Assembly: GCA_024278775.1 (NCBI GenBank)
Contig: JAJRSP010000069.1
Coordinates: 1 to 20,832, forward strand
DNA length: 20,832 nt
Reading direction: 5' to 3'
Source of the DNA: Planctomycetota bacterium
GTDB lineage: Bacteria > Planctomycetota > Phycisphaerae > UBA1845
Below the pieces are notes generated by a model that did not search any database, was not told the origin of the DNA, and saw only the letters and a program-made list of their open reading frames with translations. Positions 1-8,623 of this stretch are shown here, piece by piece. Positions within the stretch are counted from its first letter, which is position 1. Each line of letters opens with the position of its first letter. Made by a program: the position numbers and the translations under genes.

Positions 1-825
1 GGCGATTCGGATGGTGACGGCATTTCGAATGTTAATGACAACTGTCCCGACGTGAAGAATGCGGATCAGACGAATACGGACAGTGACGATCTGGGTGATG
101 CGTGCGACAACTGTGTGAACGCGCCCAACAACAGCCAGCTTGATACCGATAGCGATGGGTTTGGTGACGCGTGTGATAACTGCAAGTTGGCGTTCAATGG
201 GCAGCAAGCGGACCGCGATGGCGACGGCGTGGGCGATGTCTGTGATAACTGCAAAGATAAGACGAATGCGGATCAGGCCGACACGGATTCTGATGGTGAG
301 GGCGATGCCTGCGAGGGCGACGCTGATAGCGATGGTGTACCCAACCTTAGTGATAATTGCTTAGATCTTCCGAACGCGAATCAGGATGACACGGACGGTG
401 ACGGTGTGGGAGATCTTTGCGACAACTGTCCGGCTGCGGCCAACCCGATCCAGGGAGATGATTCGGATGGTGATGGGCTTGGTGATCCGTGCGACAACTG
501 CCCCAACGTCAAGAACCCTGCCCACACAATAGCGACAGATTGTAACGCCGATGGTGATACGACTGATCCGGGCGAGGGCGTGGGTGAGCAGTGCGACGTG
601 GACGATGACGGTATCGGCGATGCCTGCGATTGTGACGGCACGGACGACCCAGATAGCGATGGGGTACTTGGTGTTTGCGACAACTGTCCGAGCCAAGCGA
701 ACCAGGACCAGGCCGATGGCGATAATGACGGTGTCGGGGATGTGTGCGATAACTGCCCTGCGGTGGCCAATAAGGACCAGACAGACACCGACGGCGACAC
801 CGTGGGCGATGCGTGTGACGCTGGC
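1..825 (+). repeat. In-frame thrombospondin type 3 coding repeats
   Basis: Tandem degenerate coding repeats with periods of roughly 70-120 bases recur around the codons for Asp-Asn-Cys. Spacing varies and codon choice differs between units, so this is an old protein-level repeat and not a recent DNA duplication. The array is probably longer upstream of the window. Confidence 0.8.
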
Positions 826-1713
826 GGTGGTGGTACTCCGGACCCGGTGGTGGTCACCATCACTCCCGGGGACTCGAACGCTTATCCGTGCGATGTGATT
901 ACGTTCACGGCCACTTCCACCGGCGGTGAGGGCACGGTTACGATTACCTGGTCGCAGCTTTCACCGCCAAGCCCCACCATTATCGTCGACAACGGCGATG
1001 GCACGGCGACCGTGACGGTTCCGGCCGGTCCGCTACAGGCGTTCACGTTCCAGGCCTCGGGCACCGACGGTACTCGAACCGACGGCAAACAGGTGACGGT
1101 GACGCGTAAGACTTCGACGAAGACGAGTGGAGCGGCCTTATCACCGGCGCTACCCGGCGTGACGGCGGACACCGTGTTGCTGAGCCTGGAAGACAACGAT
1201 CCGAATCTGCCGGCCGCATGGACAACAGCTACGTGGACGCAGACCGGGAGTGATCCTGCGGGAACCACGGTGACCCTGACGCCGACTACGGCTGCGGATG
1301 CCACGTTTGATGCGCCGAGCGTCACAGCCTCGACGACACTGATGTTTGAGGCGGTAGTGGCCGCGGGTACGGCGGACGAATGTACGCTGACGGCGGAGGT
1401 TGAGATACAGTACGCCGAGGTGACGTTTGACTTGCCAGCGACTTTGGCGCTGGGTGAATCCAACGCCCTTACGCTTAATGACTTTGTGACCGTGACCGGA
1501 AATCCGAGCGGTTTGACTCTGATCTTCTCGACCAACGGTTCGGTGCCCGCGTCGGTTACTCTCACGTTGGATGCCAATCAGAGTACCGGTATCACTACGT
1601 TGTTCGCGACGGCAGGCAATGCCGGAGATACGATTACCGTACATCTGTCGGTGTTCAGTCCTGCGGGCGAACTGGCTACGACATCTGATACGATCGACAT
1701 CGTGGTTCCGTAG
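1..1713 (+). CDS. Thrombospondin type 3 repeat protein, C-terminal part (5' end outside window)
   Basis: The reading frame is open from the first base, so the true start lies upstream; 570 residues are visible. Residues 1 to about 275 are Asp-rich repeats of the form DxDxDGxGDxCDNC, with nine DNC-starting units visible. This is the hallmark of thrombospondin type 3 calcium-binding repeats, in which Asp carboxylates hold Ca2+ and Cys pairs form disulfides, so the protein is probably exported. One unit, around residues 165-220, is longer and irregular. After a Gly-rich linker the rest is beta-rich, Thr/Val-rich sequence that looks like two or three Ig-like or PKD-like domains. No C-terminal membrane anchor, LPXTG or PEP-CTERM-like tail is visible. 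The gene ends with tandem stops TAG TAA and is followed by a hairpin. A surface or matrix role is inferred, and no link to the glycan operons is shown. Confidence 0.9.
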   Translation, partial: GDSDGDGISNVNDNCPDVKNADQTNTDSDDLGDACDNCVNAPNNSQLDTDSDGFGDACDNCKLAFNGQQADRDGDGVGDVCDNCKDKTNADQADTDSDGEGDACEGDADSDGVPNLSDNCLDLPNANQDDTDGDGVGDLCDNCPAAANPIQGDDSDGDGLGDPCDNCPNVKNPAHTIATDCNADGDTTDPGEGVGEQCDVDDDGIGDACDCDGTDDPDSDGVLGVCDNCPSQANQDQADGDNDGVGDVCDNCPAVANKDQTDTDGDTVGDACDAGGGGTPDPVVVTITPGDSNAYPCDVITFTATSTGGEGTVTITWSQLSPPSPTIIVDNGDGTATVTVPAGPLQAFTFQASGTDGTRTDGKQVTVTRKTSTKTSGAALSPALPGVTADTVLLSLEDNDPNLPAAWTTATWTQTGSDPAGTTVTLTPTTAADATFDAPSVTASTTLMFEAVVAAGTADECTLTAEVEIQYAEVTFDLPATLALGESNALTLNDFVTVTGNPSGLTLIFSTNGSVPASVTLTLDANQSTGITTLFATAGNAGDTITVHLSVFSPAGELATTSDTIDIVVP

Positions 1714-1750
1714 TAAACCGAAAGAGGAGTTTTTCTGATAGAGCAGTATG

Positions 1751-1780
1751 CGGGGCGGGCCGATGATTCGGTTCGCCCCG
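1751..1780 (+). terminator. Hairpin after the TSP3 gene
   Basis: Arms 1751-1763 and 1768-1780 pair over 13 positions, with two internal G-T wobbles, around the four-base loop TGAT. It lies 37 bases after the stop codon. Downstream sequence is only moderately T-rich, so it is a plausible but not textbook intrinsic terminator. It may also help separate this gene from the convergent operon on the other strand. Confidence 0.6.
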
Positions 1781-1839
1781 TTACGTTATCGTTGTGTCCT
1801 CTTTCGCGGAGGGTGTGTCGTTCAGTTTTCGTAGCACCG

Positions 1840-1857
1840 CGCAGGCAGAGGCCTGCG
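1840..1857. other. Small perfect inverted repeat between convergent genes
   Basis: A seven-base perfect stem (1840-1846 with 1851-1857) surrounds loop AGAG, in the 272-bp gap between the convergent TSP3 gene and the leftward operon. No T-run follows on either strand. It could be a weak transcription stop for the leftward operon or a chance palindrome. The rest of the gap (1781-1985) shows no credible gene, tRNA or promoter. Confidence 0.3.
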
Positions 1858-1985
1858 GAGCGCTTCGGAAAGTGGGGGATTCATCGAACCGTTACACGTT
1901 TACCGAAAACGCACTGATACTGACAAAGCTCAGGTGCCGACCACGCGCTGGGTTGGCTGATGCGGCACCATCCCGGCGGGTCGCG

Positions 1986-2822
1986 TTACGTTTTTACCGC
2001 GCGGAGTTGCCAGTGAAGGGCGAGACGGTTGACGAGGGGGATGGCTTCGAGCAGGCGATCGGCGGCGAGGAGCAGTCTGGTGATCAGGCGGTTTCCGGGG
2101 ACGCGGGTGAGCAGTGGTAGTTTGTCGGGGAAGCCGCAGAGCGTGTACGCCAGGAAGCCGAAGCCACGCGATACCTGAACGGTTAAACCGGCGCGGTGCA
2201 GGAGGGGGAGGATGTCGCGGCGGCGAAACCCTTCGTCTTCATCATGGAACTCGTCGCTGGCGGCGTACATGCGTCGTCGGGCGTGGCGGTTGATGAAGGA
2301 ATCGTTGGACGGTTCCGAAAACGCCATGCGGCCACCCGGTTTGAGCACGCGCGACATTTCCTTTAGCGCGACGGACAAGTCCGGCAGATGGTGAATCGAA
2401 CCGCGGCATAGTATGGCGTCAAAGCTGGCGTCGGCGAAAGGCAACCGGCCGCCGTCTCCGCAGATTCTCTTGGCGCGGGGTGCTTTTTCTATCCCGGCCG
2501 CAAGCATGTCGAAGCTGACGTCGAGACCCACCGCGTGGCAGCCTCGTCGGACGATCTCGGGAAGCATAATGCCGGTGCCGCATCCGAAGTCCAGCACGCG
2601 TGATCCTGGCTGAAGGTCGGCCAGGTCACAGAGCCTCTGGTTCCAATAGTGCTGATAGATGCGCGAGTAGGCCGGTGCGTACCGCTTGGCGGTATAGACG
2701 TCGGCGAGCCGGGCATGCATGGCGATCTGATCGTGGACGTACTGGTCGTATTTGTGTTGTGAGACGTTGCGCTTGGCGGCCGCTGCGGCGGGGCTGTGGG
2801 TGTGCGCGGGGATGAGTGTCAT
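1986..2822 (-). CDS. Class I SAM-dependent methyltransferase
   Basis: The 278-residue protein has a Rossmann methyltransferase core. Motif I LDFGCGTG is at residues 77-84, the acidic ribose-binding residue is D101, and an IHHLPD motif (about 143-148) with a following KPGG turn near 161 is typical of Methyltransf_11. The start was chosen because ATG at 2822 overlaps the TGA of the upstream gene as ATGA. The open frame runs much further upstream, but only as antisense to that membrane gene. It is the last gene of the leftward operon. The C-terminal third is rich in Leu/Arg and could touch the membrane. It probably methylates a glycan or lipid-linked intermediate; the acceptor is unknown. Confidence 0.88.
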   Translation of the reverse strand: MTLIPAHTHSPAAAAAKRNVSQHKYDQYVHDQIAMHARLADVYTAKRYAPAYSRIYQHYWNQRLCDLADLQPGSRVLDFGCGTGIMLPEIVRRGCHAVGLDVSFDMLAAGIEKAPRAKRICGDGGRLPFADASFDAILCRGSIHHLPDLSVALKEMSRVLKPGGRMAFSEPSNDSFINRHARRRMYAASDEFHDEDEGFRRRDILPLLHRAGLTVQVSRGFGFLAYTLCGFPDKLPLLTRVPGNRLITRLLLAADRLLEAIPLVNRLALHWQLRAVKT

Positions 2823-3892
2823 GAGGTCGCGACTCCGGGGAGCGGGGCGGTAGGTGGCGCGGCGGCGTTCCCTTTCGCGCGGCTTCGGGCACGTACGGTT
2901 ACGGCGAAGTATATCGCGGTGAGCACCGACGCGAGAACGGCTATTGCCAGCCAGATGAAGATGCGTTGGGCCGTGACGAAGAGTGTGGCGTGGTGAGCGG
3001 AGACGCCGGAAGTTCGCAGCGCTGCGAACCAGCCGCCTTCCAGGACGCCGAGCGCGCCGGGGGTGATCGTGGCCATGTGGGCAGCTTGGGTTACGGTCCC
3101 CGTGGCGGCGAAGAAGGCAGCGGTTAGCCCGGTCAGTCCGACGGAGAGCGCGATGGCCCAGAGTCGTCCGACGACGAATGCATAGCGAAGGACAGTGAGG
3201 CCGTAGGCCGTCAGGATGGTCCGCCGGTTGACGTGTGGCATGGTCGCCAGCGGCGTTCGTGTTTGTGATGGTGGTTGTCGGAGGAAGCCGCGAGCCGTTT
3301 CGACTAGGCGCACGAGCGAGGGGAACAGCGACACCAATGCTACGGCCCCGAGGACCAAAGCGGCGAGCGCACTCCAAGCGGCCTGTGCGGCGTTGAGGTG
3401 GCCGGTGAGCAGTGCGGCCGTGATCGGTACCACGATCAGAAACTGATAGAGGTCGAGCAGGGGATCGACGGCGACGCTTCCGACGGCTCGTTTGGTTGAC
3501 ACGGTGGAGGTGGATCTGACGGCTGCCGCTCGGATGGCCACGCTCACTGCCGGGATGGGTAGAAACTGCGAGCCGAAACGGGACCATGTGACGAAGGTCC
3601 AGAGTCGAGCGAGTCGAAAACGCGCTTTGGGTTCGGCGATTCGCAACCATAGACGCCATCGGGTCGCGTAGATCAGGTCCATCATCGCGGTGCAGAGAAC
3701 GACGAGGGCGACGGCTTCGAACGGGACTTCCCAGATGAGACCGATGTCGTCGAAGTTCATAAACCCGGCTGCGAGGGCGAGCAGGGCGACGATGGCCAGG
3801 GTCCAGACGAGGATGAGACGCGGAAGCAGACGCTTTGCTTGGGAGTAGGCCGCGTCGCCTGTCGTGTTTGGATGGTGGTGAACCTTCGTCAT
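2819..3892 (-). CDS. Polytopic membrane protein, AglD / lysylphosphatidylglycerol-synthase TM-like (UPF0104)
   Basis: The 357-residue product is dominated by hydrophobic segments, about eight predicted by eye. A late segment carries the pattern TITPGALGVLEGGWFA, which resembles the conserved P-G-x-x-G-x-x-E/G-G signature of the LPG-synthase TM/AglD family. Members of that family act in lipid flipping or modification and are common beside dolichol-phosphate-type glycosyltransferases, as here. The ATG at 3892 is preferred. A longer frame begins with TTG at 3949, inside the upstream GT2 gene, and is less likely. The stop overlaps the next gene as ATGA. I infer a role in handling or translocating a lipid-linked sugar. 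Confidence 0.75.
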   Translation of the reverse strand: MTKVHHHPNTTGDAAYSQAKRLLPRLILVWTLAIVALLALAAGFMNFDDIGLIWEVPFEAVALVVLCTAMMDLIYATRWRLWLRIAEPKARFRLARLWTFVTWSRFGSQFLPIPAVSVAIRAAAVRSTSTVSTKRAVGSVAVDPLLDLYQFLIVVPITAALLTGHLNAAQAAWSALAALVLGAVALVSLFPSLVRLVETARGFLRQPPSQTRTPLATMPHVNRRTILTAYGLTVLRYAFVVGRLWAIALSVGLTGLTAAFFAATGTVTQAAHMATITPGALGVLEGGWFAALRTSGVSAHHATLFVTAQRIFIWLAIAVLASVLTAIYFAVTVRARSRAKGNAAAPPTAPLPGVATS

Positions 3893-3917
3893 GGGTCTTG
3901 GTCGTGTGCCGAAACCG

Positions 3918-4895
3918 TTATGCGGTGTTTTGGGGAGATCGTTTGTCAATCAGGTCGGCGAGTAGTCCAATCGCAAGCACCTGAAGCGCGGCCATCGAAA
4001 TGATGAGCGTTGGTGCGATGGCCACCACACCGGTCATATATTGAGAGAGCAGGGCCCATGCGCCGGCGAGCAAGAGCAGGGCTGCGGTGGCCGGTCCGAA
4101 TATCTTCAGCGGTTTGAAGTACATGACGGTGCGAACGATCAAACTCATGAACATGGCGGTGTCACGAATGGGACGGATCGACGACACTCCGACGCGTTTG
4201 TAGTAGTCGATCGGGACGTAGCGAACGTCGTAGCCGTGCGTCAGTAGCGATAGTGTGATCGTGGTAGTGAAGCTGAAGCCGTCCGGTAGCAGGTGGATGA
4301 ATTTCTTGATGAGGCTTCGTTTCATGACGCGCAGTCCGCTGTTGAGGTCGGGGATCTGCGTTTCCGAGAGGTAGCCGGCGAGTTTACGGAGTGCCCATTT
4401 GGGCGGTCTCCGAAGCCAGGGCGTGTTGACGTTGAGGCCGATACGGGCACCGACGACCATGTCGACGTCTTCGATCATGTCGATTAGTTCGCTGAGGCGT
4501 CCGTTGGGGTAGGTGCCGTCGGCGTCGGTGATGGCGATGATTTCGTACTTGGCGTCGCGCACGGCGCGCTTGAGTGAAAAACCGTAACCTCTGTTTGTAC
4601 TGTTTTCGATGACTCGTAGCCCTCGAATGTCGGCACAGGCGTTGAGTTCGCTTTTGGAATTGTCGGTCGAACCATCGTTGACGATGATGAGTTCAAACGG
4701 ACGTTTTGTGGCTTCCAGTATTTCGGAGATCTGTCGAGCGGTATGGCCGATGACCCCCTGTTCGTTGAAGCAGGGGACGATCACCGTGACGCCGGCGAAG
4801 CGCGTGGGTGGCCGTTGCATGACCAGTGTCGGGGAAGCTGCTTGTTCTCGACCGGCCTCGCTAGTGGTTGGGGTATCAACCCACGTTTGTGTCAT
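3918..4895 (-). CDS. GT2 glycosyltransferase, dolichol/polyprenyl-phosphate sugar synthase-like
   Basis: The 325-residue protein has a GT-A fold near its N-terminus. TVIVPCFNE is at about 37-45, NDGSTDNS at 73-80, and the metal-binding triad D124-A-D126 follows. An SGLRVMKR motif and a basic YYKR segment resemble DPM1/Ppm1-type synthases, which move a sugar from a nucleotide donor to polyprenyl phosphate. Two hydrophobic helices near the C-terminus (about 250-275 and 285-310) would anchor it to the inner membrane, in the GtrB/ArnC style. It overlaps the upstream GT39 gene by 20 bases. In context it would supply lipid-phosphate-linked sugar to the GT39 enzymes. Sugar identity cannot be read. 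Confidence 0.88.
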   Translation of the reverse strand: MTQTWVDTPTTSEAGREQAASPTLVMQRPPTRFAGVTVIVPCFNEQGVIGHTARQISEILEATKRPFELIIVNDGSTDNSKSELNACADIRGLRVIENSTNRGYGFSLKRAVRDAKYEIIAITDADGTYPNGRLSELIDMIEDVDMVVGARIGLNVNTPWLRRPPKWALRKLAGYLSETQIPDLNSGLRVMKRSLIKKFIHLLPDGFSFTTTITLSLLTHGYDVRYVPIDYYKRVGVSSIRPIRDTAMFMSLIVRTVMYFKPLKIFGPATAALLLLAGAWALLSQYMTGVVAIAPTLIISMAALQVLAIGLLADLIDKRSPQNTA

Positions 4896-6582
4896 GGTTT
4901 TTCTCGCGGTTGCGGTTTGTGATGACGGTATGAAGCCGTTTGAGTAGGACCACCGGGGCGTTGACCATTTTGGTGTTGGTCGTTGATGGCGAAATTGAAC
5001 CGTGGTTGTCGACGGCGGCCACGAGGGTTGCGTTTCGCCACGCCGGGACTGCCGTGTCAGCGATGCCTACGCCGTAGTCCCATCGTTCTACGTCTCCGTC
5101 GAATTGGGTCGGCGTGGCCAGGGCGAGCGTGCCATCGACGGGTGCGGTGCTCACGCGACGGTCCACGATGTCGATTGTCGTGTCCCGCCACCACGGCGGG
5201 GCGTTGTCGTCTGCGGATACGCGCAGGCGGCTGCGGAGTGGCTCCGGGAAGAGCAGTCGGAAACGCCAGTACATGGAGGCGGTCATGTGGATTTCCGCTT
5301 CGCCGTCGAAAGCGCCCTCGTCGATGAGTTGCGTGATGGCACAGGCGATACGGCTCGTGTTTCGATCTTTGAAGGATTGGAGTTCGTGACGATTGACATA
5401 GGCGATCGCCACGATACCGGTGAGGATCACCGGCCAGGCGCGGTGCATGATCTCAGGGCGAAAGCGATACTGTATGAGTCTGTGAAGGGTGGCGGCGAGG
5501 CACAGCGCGAAGGGGACGCAGACATAAAGGATATTTCGGCCCACAAACGACGGATAGGGTCGTGGTCCGTTCTTAACACTTACGGGGAAAAAGGCGACCA
5601 GAAGATAGGCGGCGATGGCCCAGATCGCGAACGGTCGGCCTCGCCGATCCGTCAGCAGCACATATAACGCTCCCGGCCAGAACGCCAACGCGAGCCAGCC
5701 CCATCCGGAGGTTGTCGGGTGGAACAGAAACATCATACGTTGCCACAAAAAGTGTAGGGGGCCCACGGCAAACGGGTCACCGCTGGCGGGGAAGAGGCCG
5801 GTTTGCCCTTGGGCTGTTGTTAGGGCGTGCCACTTGAACCAGAAGTCGTTGGCAATTGCGAGATAGATCAGGCCGTGGCCCAGCATAAACAGCAGACCAC
5901 CGCCGGTCATCGTGAGAAGCACCTTCCACCGCCGCTCCCGCGGGCAGGTGGTGGCTGAGAACACGATTGCGACGAGTCCCACGAGGGACCACGCGGCGAA
6001 GATCTTGGCTGAGGCGGCAAGCCCCAATGCGACTCCGGCTGCAACGGCGAGGCCTGACGCTGTGGTGTTTTTCTTGGATCGTACGGCACGGAGTATCAGG
6101 TATGAGGCCAGCGTGGCCCCAAAACAGGCGTGAACATCTGGGTAGGTCGTGGTTGACAACACCCGGAAGTAGGGCAGGACCGCGACGATCGAGCCGGCGC
6201 ACAATCCGACCCACCATCCCCAGACCATGCGACCGACGGCGACTACGAGCAGCACACATGCGATGGAGAGTGCTACGGTGGGGAGTTCGACGGCGAAAAC
6301 ATTGGTACCGAAGGTGGCGATAGAGGCGGCCACCGCCAATATGACCGAGAGCCTGGCGTAGTGGTGGTGAACCCGGGTGATGGTTGTACCGGACACGACG
6401 TGTTCGGCTGCGGCGACATATGAGGCGTCGTCGGACCCGAGCCAGGGGGTCGGGTCAAGGACGCGCACCGCAAGCGTGACCGCGACGAGCGCAGCGAGCC
6501 AGGCGATCGCCCAGGTCGGTCGACGCGACGCCACCGTGCCTGTGTGGTTCTCTGCCTGTGTTGCCTCGTTCGTACCGATCAT
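4876..6582 (-). CDS. GT39/ArnT-type polytopic glycosyltransferase
   Basis: This is a large hydrophobic protein, 568 residues from the chosen ATG, with about ten membrane segments. After the first helix comes the periplasmic-loop motif GSDDASY, which carries the acidic pair expected at the catalytic site of GT-C enzymes of the PMT/ArnT/GT39 superfamily. These enzymes use polyprenyl-phosphate sugars as donors. The C-terminal 130 residues are soluble and lack an obvious family. The start is uncertain: the frame stays open to an ATG at 6714 and a GTG at 6771, which would add 44 or 63 Arg/Pro-rich residues. ATG 6582 was chosen because the extension looks non-coding and the first helix follows soon after. 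It overlaps the GT2 gene that follows it. Confidence 0.85.
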   Translation of the reverse strand: MIGTNEATQAENHTGTVASRRPTWAIAWLAALVAVTLAVRVLDPTPWLGSDDASYVAAAEHVVSGTTITRVHHHYARLSVILAVAASIATFGTNVFAVELPTVALSIACVLLVVAVGRMVWGWWVGLCAGSIVAVLPYFRVLSTTTYPDVHACFGATLASYLILRAVRSKKNTTASGLAVAAGVALGLAASAKIFAAWSLVGLVAIVFSATTCPRERRWKVLLTMTGGGLLFMLGHGLIYLAIANDFWFKWHALTTAQGQTGLFPASGDPFAVGPLHFLWQRMMFLFHPTTSGWGWLALAFWPGALYVLLTDRRGRPFAIWAIAAYLLVAFFPVSVKNGPRPYPSFVGRNILYVCVPFALCLAATLHRLIQYRFRPEIMHRAWPVILTGIVAIAYVNRHELQSFKDRNTSRIACAITQLIDEGAFDGEAEIHMTASMYWRFRLLFPEPLRSRLRVSADDNAPPWWRDTTIDIVDRRVSTAPVDGTLALATPTQFDGDVERWDYGVGIADTAVPAWRNATLVAAVDNHGSISPSTTNTKMVNAPVVLLKRLHTVITNRNREKNHDTNVG

Positions 6583-6751
6583 ATCGTCGCCCGTCGTACC
6601 GCGTTCGGGTACGTTCGTTCTCCCCGGGTGTTGGCGGTATCGCGCCGGATTCCGATAATATGTCGGGTCGCGGGGCGTGCGTCTTGAGGTAGCCGCTATC
6701 GAAACCGGCGTCATGCACCGGGCGTTGTGATGCGACAGGCCGGGATGCCGG
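6583..6751 (-). other. Possible leader / uncertain N-terminus between the two GT39 genes
   Basis: If ATG 6582 is the true start, this is the only sizeable gap inside the leftward operon. It contains a TATTAT hexamer on the minus strand (near 6655-6660), but the bases about 17 upstream match a -35 box poorly. It could hold an internal promoter, or simply encode the extended N-terminus of the GT39 protein. No RNA gene is seen. Confidence 0.25.
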
Positions 6752-8623
6752 TTATTTGAGCTGGGATGCACTCACCGAACGGTCCGCGATGGATTGGGGC
6801 AGGTAATCGCGAATGAGGGTTTCGAGTTCTTGTGGGGTTCGGCACTGTCTTGCCGCTTCGTCGAAGGCACTGCGGGCGTTGGTGATATCGCCCTGAGCCA
6901 GCAACAGTCGGCCACGAAGCAGATGGGGGGCAACCACCGCACTACCCTCGGGGAGGTGTGTTGTGATGATTTCGATTCCACGAGCGAGGCGCCGGGCAGG
7001 CGAGGCGGTCCCCGGGATACCGACGACAAACACACCGGGAAAGTCGCGGAGGATCATGTCATCCGGCACGCCGGTTGGCGTGGGAAGCTGTTCGCTGCCC
7101 TGGTAGAGCCGGTCTTTTATGCCCACGATCCAAACGACATTGCGGGGGTGGTGCCATGATTCATGCACGAGTGATTCCGGTGTGGTCTCCAGCCCTATGG
7201 GAAGGAACCTGGCGAAGCCCATACCGTAGCGTCCTTTGCCTCCGGCGACCGGAGCTAACGTGGTGGGTATGGTGTCAGCGGATGCGACCGCAAAGGCATC
7301 GTCTGCGGAGGCACGGCTCTTCAAGAAGGACATGAGTCCACGCCAATCTCGTTTGTCGTGTCGATTAAGTAGCGACCACGACACGCTGCCCATGGGGAGG
7401 AGTAGTGACGCCAACAAGGCGGCGTAGGCGAGTGAACCGAAGGTTCGTCGGCGTGTCGATAGGGAAACGCGGACGCGCTCCAAGCCGGCGGCGACGAGGA
7501 CGGCCAGCGGCACGCTTGCCAGTAGCAAGTATTGCGGTTTGGCATGAATCGACGTCATTTTGGCGTAGAGGGCGGCGTAAAGAAACGGGTAGGGGAGTAG
7601 CACTGCCAGGATCAAACCGGCGACAGGCTTGTGTCGTACGAGGGTGATGGTATGGATGATGCCTATCACCGTGAGCAGTCCCGCTCCTACGAGGAGCCAG
7701 CCCGAGGTGGGCATGGGGCCGTATAGCACGCTGGTCGAGTAGCCTCCCCAGACGGCTTGATAGGCGTCGCTAAGCTGCTCGACGACATGTGGGAGCCAGG
7801 CCGTGTGTGGTTTGTCGATGACGTAGCCTACTCCGTCGAGAATGAATCCAAAAATGGGACCGTACACCGCGTAGGCAAAGGTAATGGCTGAAAAGTAGGC
7901 CCAGAGCTTTTGTGATGCCCGCGTTCGTGCGTGTTGGTCTGTGGTGCGGCGTTCGAGCCACCACGCCCCAAGCGCGTATGCGCTGCTTGCTACGATCACG
8001 ACCTGTGGTCCCACCCACCGCGTCAGGATCATGAACGTGGTGGATATCGCAAAGAGCATCCAGGCTATCGGTGTGTGTCGGCGTCGTGCGAAGTCAAGCA
8101 TGAGCAGGGTGACCAGCGCGGAGAAAATGAAGATCGTATAGGGTCTGGCCTCTTGGGACATCACGACGTGGAGCGGGCACACGGCAAGTAGACCGGCGGC
8201 GGTGATTGCGGTGAACGAGCCGGCCATGCGCTTTACGAGAAGTCCGATGAGGGCCACACTCGCCGTGCCGAATAAGGCCGCCGGCAACCGTACCCACCAA
8301 TCGCTGGCCGCGAGACCGAGTTTGTCGAGTCCGAATCCGATCAGGTAGTCCAGCGGGGGCTGTCCGTGCCCGGCCGCAGCGGATATGAGATGTCTCAACG
8401 GCAACTGGTAGGTCGACGTTTGTCTGAGTTCATCGTACCAGAGGCTCTCGAAGCCGAGATGGTAGAGGCGCAGGATGAGGGCGATTGCCGTCACGGCCGC
8501 GAGTCCGAACGCGAAGGATCGACTGCTATTGTTCGTGCCCTCGGTGCTGATGAGTGTGTCTCGCTGATGGGTCATGATGGACTGCGGAGTATGATGGGGG
8601 GCCGCGACGTGGCCCGCCGTCAT
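6752..8623 (-). CDS. GT39-type polytopic glycosyltransferase with soluble C-terminal tail
   Basis: The 623-residue membrane protein has the motif FESLWYDE after its first helix, then GQPPLDYL and SQEARPYT. All are characteristic of GT39/PMT_2-like GT-C enzymes, in which the Asp-Glu of WYDE sits at the active site facing the periplasm. About ten hydrophobic segments follow. The C-terminal 170 residues are soluble and end in a segment (HLLRGRLLLAQGDITNARSA) that reads like one TPR helix pair. ATG 8623 is preferred: it overlaps the previous gene's stop as ATGA and has a GAGG six bases upstream. TTG 8680 and ATG 8575 are alternatives. It would transfer a sugar from a polyprenyl-phosphate donor. 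Confidence 0.88.
   Translation of the reverse strand: MTAGHVAAPHHTPQSIMTHQRDTLISTEGTNNSSRSFAFGLAAVTAIALILRLYHLGFESLWYDELRQTSTYQLPLRHLISAAAGHGQPPLDYLIGFGLDKLGLAASDWWVRLPAALFGTASVALIGLLVKRMAGSFTAITAAGLLAVCPLHVVMSQEARPYTIFIFSALVTLLMLDFARRRHTPIAWMLFAISTTFMILTRWVGPQVVIVASSAYALGAWWLERRTTDQHARTRASQKLWAYFSAITFAYAVYGPIFGFILDGVGYVIDKPHTAWLPHVVEQLSDAYQAVWGGYSTSVLYGPMPTSGWLLVGAGLLTVIGIIHTITLVRHKPVAGLILAVLLPYPFLYAALYAKMTSIHAKPQYLLLASVPLAVLVAAGLERVRVSLSTRRRTFGSLAYAALLASLLLPMGSVSWSLLNRHDKRDWRGLMSFLKSRASADDAFAVASADTIPTTLAPVAGGKGRYGMGFARFLPIGLETTPESLVHESWHHPRNVVWIVGIKDRLYQGSEQLPTPTGVPDDMILRDFPGVFVVGIPGTASPARRLARGIEIITTHLPEGSAVVAPHLLRGRLLLAQGDITNARSAFDEAARQCRTPQELETLIRDYLPQSIADRSVSASQLK

Noticed and set aside
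1..825. CRISPR-like or satellite array
   Set aside because: Repeats are in frame, degenerate and encode Asp/Asn/Cys-rich TSP3 units; spacers are not unique inserts of fixed length.
1794..2120. Small plus-strand frame between the convergent genes
   Set aside because: It lies mostly in the convergent gap and over the methyltransferase 3' end, with no motif, no clear ribosome binding site and a start codon that is not convincing.
1986..3659. 557-residue leftward frame covering the methyltransferase and most of the membrane gene
   Set aside because: Only the last 278 residues look like a protein. The upstream 279 are Arg/Pro-rich and lie in a different frame of the membrane protein gene, so the methyltransferase starts at 2822.
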